Source of the DNA: Heteroscillospira sp050252415
Lineage (GTDB): Bacteria > Bacillota > Clostridia > Oscillospirales > Oscillospiraceae
Direction of reading: 5' to 3'
Length of the DNA stretch: 7,885 bases
Assembly: GCA_050252415.1 (NCBI GenBank)
Contig: JBFWKZ010000115.1
Coordinates: forward strand, 1-7,885
Part shown: in pieces, positions 6,240-7,885 of the stretch
How the letters are laid out: each line of letters opens with the position of its first letter
Numbering within the stretch: position 1 is the first letter of the stretch
Translations under genes and position numbers: made by a program
The notes under the pieces: generated by a model
Seen by the model: the letters and a program-made list of their open reading frames with translations, nothing else
What the model was told of the DNA's origin: nothing
The model's database searches: none

Positions 6240-7058
6240 TCAAATAAGCGGATAAGGGGGAACGGAAATGACCTCGCCGTCCAACTCATGGCCCAACAGC
6301 TTTGAGGCAAGCGAGCGAAAAAGCTCCGCATTGCCGCTGGTGTAATAGGTGTGCTTGCCGGTATGTGAAGTGTCCGGCGTATACCCCGGGGAATGGAGCT
6401 TCGCGGCAAGGGTATCTGCCGCCTCGGCGCTGGAACTGATAAGACGGACGTTTTCGCCCATGTAGCGGCTTATCGCCTCAGATATGATCGGATAATGCGT
6501 ACAGCCGAGAATGAGGACATCGACACCGGCTGATCGCACATCGCAAAGATAGTCGTCAATAGCCGACATAAGCTCGGGAGAATCGGCGGAACAGATACCG
6601 GATTCGATAAGCGGCACAAACTTGGGGCAGGCCCGTGCGACTATCTGAGCGTCCGGCACAGCCCACTTCAGCAGAGTTTGGTTATATCCGCTGTCAATAC
6701 AAGCTTGAGTAGCGATAAAGCCGATTTTTTTATTTTTTGCTAAATCCCTTGCGGCATAGACGGCAGGATAGGCCACGCCGAAGAGCGGAATGTTTGTCTC
6801 ACTCGAAACGGTATCCAGTGCAACAGAGGTCACCGTACCGCAGGCGGCTAGGATCAGCTTTGCACCGAGCTCCTCGAGAAAAGCAATGTTTCGGCGGGCC
6901 ATGTAAAGAAGCTGTCCACGGTCCCTGCCGCCGTATGGCATATGCCCGGTGTCGCCGAAATAAACAATATCCTCATGCGGCAAAAGGCGCGACAGTTCCG
7001 CCATTGCCGTGAGTCCGCCCAGACCGGAGTCAAAGACTCCGATGGTGAATCTATTCAT
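6240..7058 (-). CDS. murI: Glutamate racemase
   Basis: A 272-residue cofactor-independent racemase that converts L- to D-glutamate for the peptidoglycan stem peptide, in the cytosol. Landmarks are FDSGLGGLT (9-17) with the substrate-binding D10 and S11, PYG (41-43), the first catalytic cysteine in AACGT (C73), ATQACIDSGYN (116-126), ACPKFVPLIE (143-152) and the second catalytic cysteine in LGCTHYP (C186, with H188 beside it). The first motif normally reads ACNTA/S; here the asparagine after the cysteine is glycine (G74). I have a recollection of the CGT form in related Clostridia, so activity is probably kept. ATG at 7058 follows GAGGTG by 9 nt. It is the first gene of a leftward operon, and its stop overlaps the ribosome binding site of the YwiB-like gene. 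D-glutamate supply for the wall is its expected job. Confidence 0.95.
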   Translation of the reverse strand: MNRFTIGVFDSGLGGLTAMAELSRLLPHEDIVYFGDTGHMPYGGRDRGQLLYMARRNIAFLEELGAKLILAACGTVTSVALDTVSSETNIPLFGVAYPAVYAARDLAKNKKIGFIATQACIDSGYNQTLLKWAVPDAQIVARACPKFVPLIESGICSADSPELMSAIDDYLCDVRSAGVDVLILGCTHYPIISEAISRYMGENVRLISSSAEAADTLAAKLHSPGYTPDTSHTGKHTYYTSGNAELFRSLASKLLGHELDGEVISVPPYPLI

Positions 7059-7087
7059 ATAAAATTACACCTCAAATTCTCTTATAA

Positions 7088-7116
7088 ATAATACGACAAA
7101 ATGGATTTTATTACAA
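7088..7116 (-). promoter_or_regulatory. Sigma-A promoter for the murI operon
   Basis: On the minus strand TTGTAA (7111-7116) and TATTAT (7088-7093) are spaced by exactly 17 bp, each one or two bases off consensus. Transcription would start near 7081, leaving a short leader of about 20 nt with the ribosome binding site GAGGTG. It sits back to back with the plus-strand promoter at 7131-7159, with 14 bp between them. Confidence 0.65.
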
Positions 7117-7130
7117 GAGTAAAAATTGTG

Positions 7131-7159
7131 TAGAATTAATTTGAGCAATTTGCTATAAT
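7131..7159 (+). promoter_or_regulatory. Extended -10 promoter for the 7265 gene
   Basis: TATAAT (7154-7159) is preceded by TGC, a perfect extended -10 element. The -35 position at 17 bp reads TAGAAT (7131-7136), a weak match, so the extended -10 probably carries recognition. Transcription would start near 7166, leaving a leader of about 100 nt. Confidence 0.6.
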
Positions 7160-7241
7160 ATCAATATGATGATATTTCGCCTTTTTCCGAGGGCAGCGCA
7201 CAGAGACGGCGCTTCTTCAATATAATGATTATGTATCAATG

Positions 7242-7255
7242 CTCCTTGAAGGGAG
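7242..7255 (+). promoter_or_regulatory. Hairpin covering the Shine-Dalgarno of the 7265 gene
   Basis: CTCCT (7242-7246) can pair with GGGAG (7251-7255) around the tetraloop TGAA: four Watson-Crick pairs and one G-U. GGGAGG (7251-7256) is the ribosome binding site, 8 nt before the TTG start, so the hairpin would hide most of it. The preceding leader has a second small stem, AGCGC (7195-7199) with GCGCT (7209-7213). It could be a translational brake or chance in a purine-rich leader. Confidence 0.35.
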
Positions 7256-7264
7256 GGCGCAATT

Positions 7265-7672
7265 TTGAACATTGAGCTTACAAATAAGGAATTTCGTCTG
7301 CTTTTGGACATGGTCTATATTGGAAATTGGGTACTAAACTCCGCAAGGGGTGACGATAGATTTGAGGAATATGATGTTTTACAGGAAAAGCTCTTTGCCC
7401 ACTGCGCCGGCGCCGGCCTGAAGAGCCTGATCCAAGTTTGGAAAGGGCATATTTTCCCCTCCCGAGAGTATGAGGAGGGGGGTATCCATGAAGCGATTGC
7501 CGACTATGAGGATGCCGTCTTTTTTGATATCCTTGCGGAGGAACTTGCGCGGAGAGATATGGTGAGCGAACAGCTTAATCAGGACGACTTAAAGGAACTG
7601 CAGCAGCGTATGGAAGAGTACATCTCCGAATTTGAGCAAAATGGCGTGCAAAATATTTCCCTGGATATATGA
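7265..7672 (+). CDS. Conserved-looking hypothetical protein
   Basis: I do not recognise a named family with certainty, although the beginning (LTNKEFRLLLDMVYIGNWVL, residues 5-24) and the core (REYEEGGIHEAIADYED) look like a conserved hypothetical protein of Clostridia. It is 135 residues, acidic and mostly helical, with no signal peptide or membrane segment. A short amphipathic, possibly coiled-coil stretch lies at about 104-126 (LNQDDLKELQQRMEEYISEF). There are no obvious catalytic motifs, and only one cysteine. The start is TTG at 7265, 8 nt after a strong GGGAGG; no nearby in-frame ATG has a better site. It is divergent from murI and 53 nt upstream of a probable DNA repair alkyltransferase in the same direction, so the two may share a transcript. 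Codon use looks like that of its neighbours, so I see no sign of recent transfer. Confidence 0.8.
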   Translation: MNIELTNKEFRLLLDMVYIGNWVLNSARGDDRFEEYDVLQEKLFAHCAGAGLKSLIQVWKGHIFPSREYEEGGIHEAIADYEDAVFFDILAEELARRDMVSEQLNQDDLKELQQRMEEYISEFEQNGVQNISLDI

Positions 7673-7725
7673 TATGAGGATATACGGCTATTTGTACTGA
7701 AAAATAATACAAAGGTTGATTTAAT

Positions 7726-7885
7726 ATGAAAGAGACGACAATTTTTGCCACCCCTTTAGGAAATATGCGCCTTTGTCTTAAAGACGGCACCGTGACACAG
7801 TTGGATTTTACTGATCAGCCGGCCTGTGGGGATGAAAATGAGGCGGTGCGGCAGATTAACGACTATTTTGCGGGCCGGCGCGCGG
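7726..7885 (+). CDS. Probable methylated-DNA--protein-cysteine methyltransferase, N-terminal part
   Basis: The first 53 codons of a gene cut by the window end. The reading frame starts ATG AAA GAG and gives ATPLGNMRLCLKDGTVTQLD (residues 8-27). This matches the start of O6-alkylguanine-DNA alkyltransferases (typically TPIGPLxLxxxDGxLxxLxF), followed by AVRQINDYFAGRRA (40-53), which corresponds to their QLxEYFAGxR helix. Such proteins repair O6-methylguanine by moving the alkyl group to a cysteine in a PCHR motif. That motif lies beyond the window, so catalysis cannot be checked. The segment between the two matches is short, as in compact Clostridial forms. The site AAAGG (7711-7715) is weak and 10 nt before the ATG. 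The gene follows the 7265 gene by 53 nt without an evident terminator, which suggests a shared transcript. Confidence 0.75.
   Translation, partial: MKETTIFATPLGNMRLCLKDGTVTQLDFTDQPACGDENEAVRQINDYFAGRRA

Noticed and set aside
5837..6247. 136-codon plus-strand ORF opposite the DUF1934 gene
   Set aside because: The minus strand encodes a clear family match over the same bases, so this is a shadow.
7488..7565. Internal ATG after GAGGAGGGGGG in the unknown gene
   Set aside because: It opens only a 25-codon out-of-frame peptide. The purine run is explained by conserved Glu-Glu-Gly-Gly codons.
7691..7713. TTTGTA/TACAAA hairpin before the alkyltransferase gene
   Set aside because: Six A/T-rich pairs with an 11-base loop are too weak to call a terminator or a regulatory stem, although the arm touches the ribosome binding site.
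7575..7790. 71-codon minus-strand ORF across the end of the unknown gene
   Set aside because: It overlaps two plus-strand genes that have better starts and family likeness; no ribosome binding site was found.

Overview
The window looks like ordinary chromosome from a low-to-moderate GC, spore-forming member of the Clostridia (Bacillota). Three things point there: an adjacent spmA-spmB pair (spore core dehydration), an AbrB/SpoVT-type regulator, and a YwiB-like gene overlapping argS. YwiB next to argS is, to my knowledge, a Bacillota arrangement. Strong AAGGAGG-type ribosome binding sites, several GTG/TTG starts and AT-rich intergenic DNA between moderately GC-rich genes fit the same group. 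An Oscillospiraceae-like host is my guess; nothing here proves it.

Layout. Bases 1-279 are mainly non-coding. They hold a possible nine-residue tail of an upstream plus-strand gene, a very long 23-bp hairpin probably acting as its terminator (42-93), about 130 bases in which I see nothing, and the terminator of the next minus-strand gene (224-250). An AbrB-family regulator with an added CxxC/CxxC tail lies at 280-525 (-). An AT-rich gap (526-779) carries divergent promoter candidates. spmA and spmB follow at 780-1856 (+), separated by nothing but an in-frame TAG. A two-way hairpin terminator (1865-1890) separates them from a converging minus-strand operon.

That operon reads leftward from a good sigma-A-type promoter at 7088-7116: murI (glutamate racemase), a YwiB/DUF1934 beta-barrel protein, argS (arginyl-tRNA synthetase), an AEC-family transporter, and a homocysteine S-methyltransferase-type protein with a short tail resembling part of the MetH pterin domain. 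Spacing is 10 nt, a 14-nt overlap, 34 nt and 11 nt, so cotranscription over about 5 kb is likely. The first three genes are housekeeping (D-glutamate for peptidoglycan, unknown, Arg-tRNA charging). The last two look like an amino-acid or sulfur-metabolism pair, but their substrates cannot be read from the sequence.

Divergent from murI, an extended -10 promoter (7131-7159) drives a leader of about 100 nt, a conserved-looking 135-residue protein of unknown function started at TTG (7265-7672), and the first 53 codons of a probable O6-alkylguanine-DNA alkyltransferase that runs off the window end.

I found no mobile element, CRISPR array, tRNA, rRNA or clear new defence system. The points most worth a second look are the in-frame SpmA/SpmB junction, the truncated MetH-like protein, the altered HIGH motif of ArgRS, the altered first-cysteine motif of MurI, and the leader with a Shine-Dalgarno-sequestering hairpin and mini-ORF before the unknown gene.
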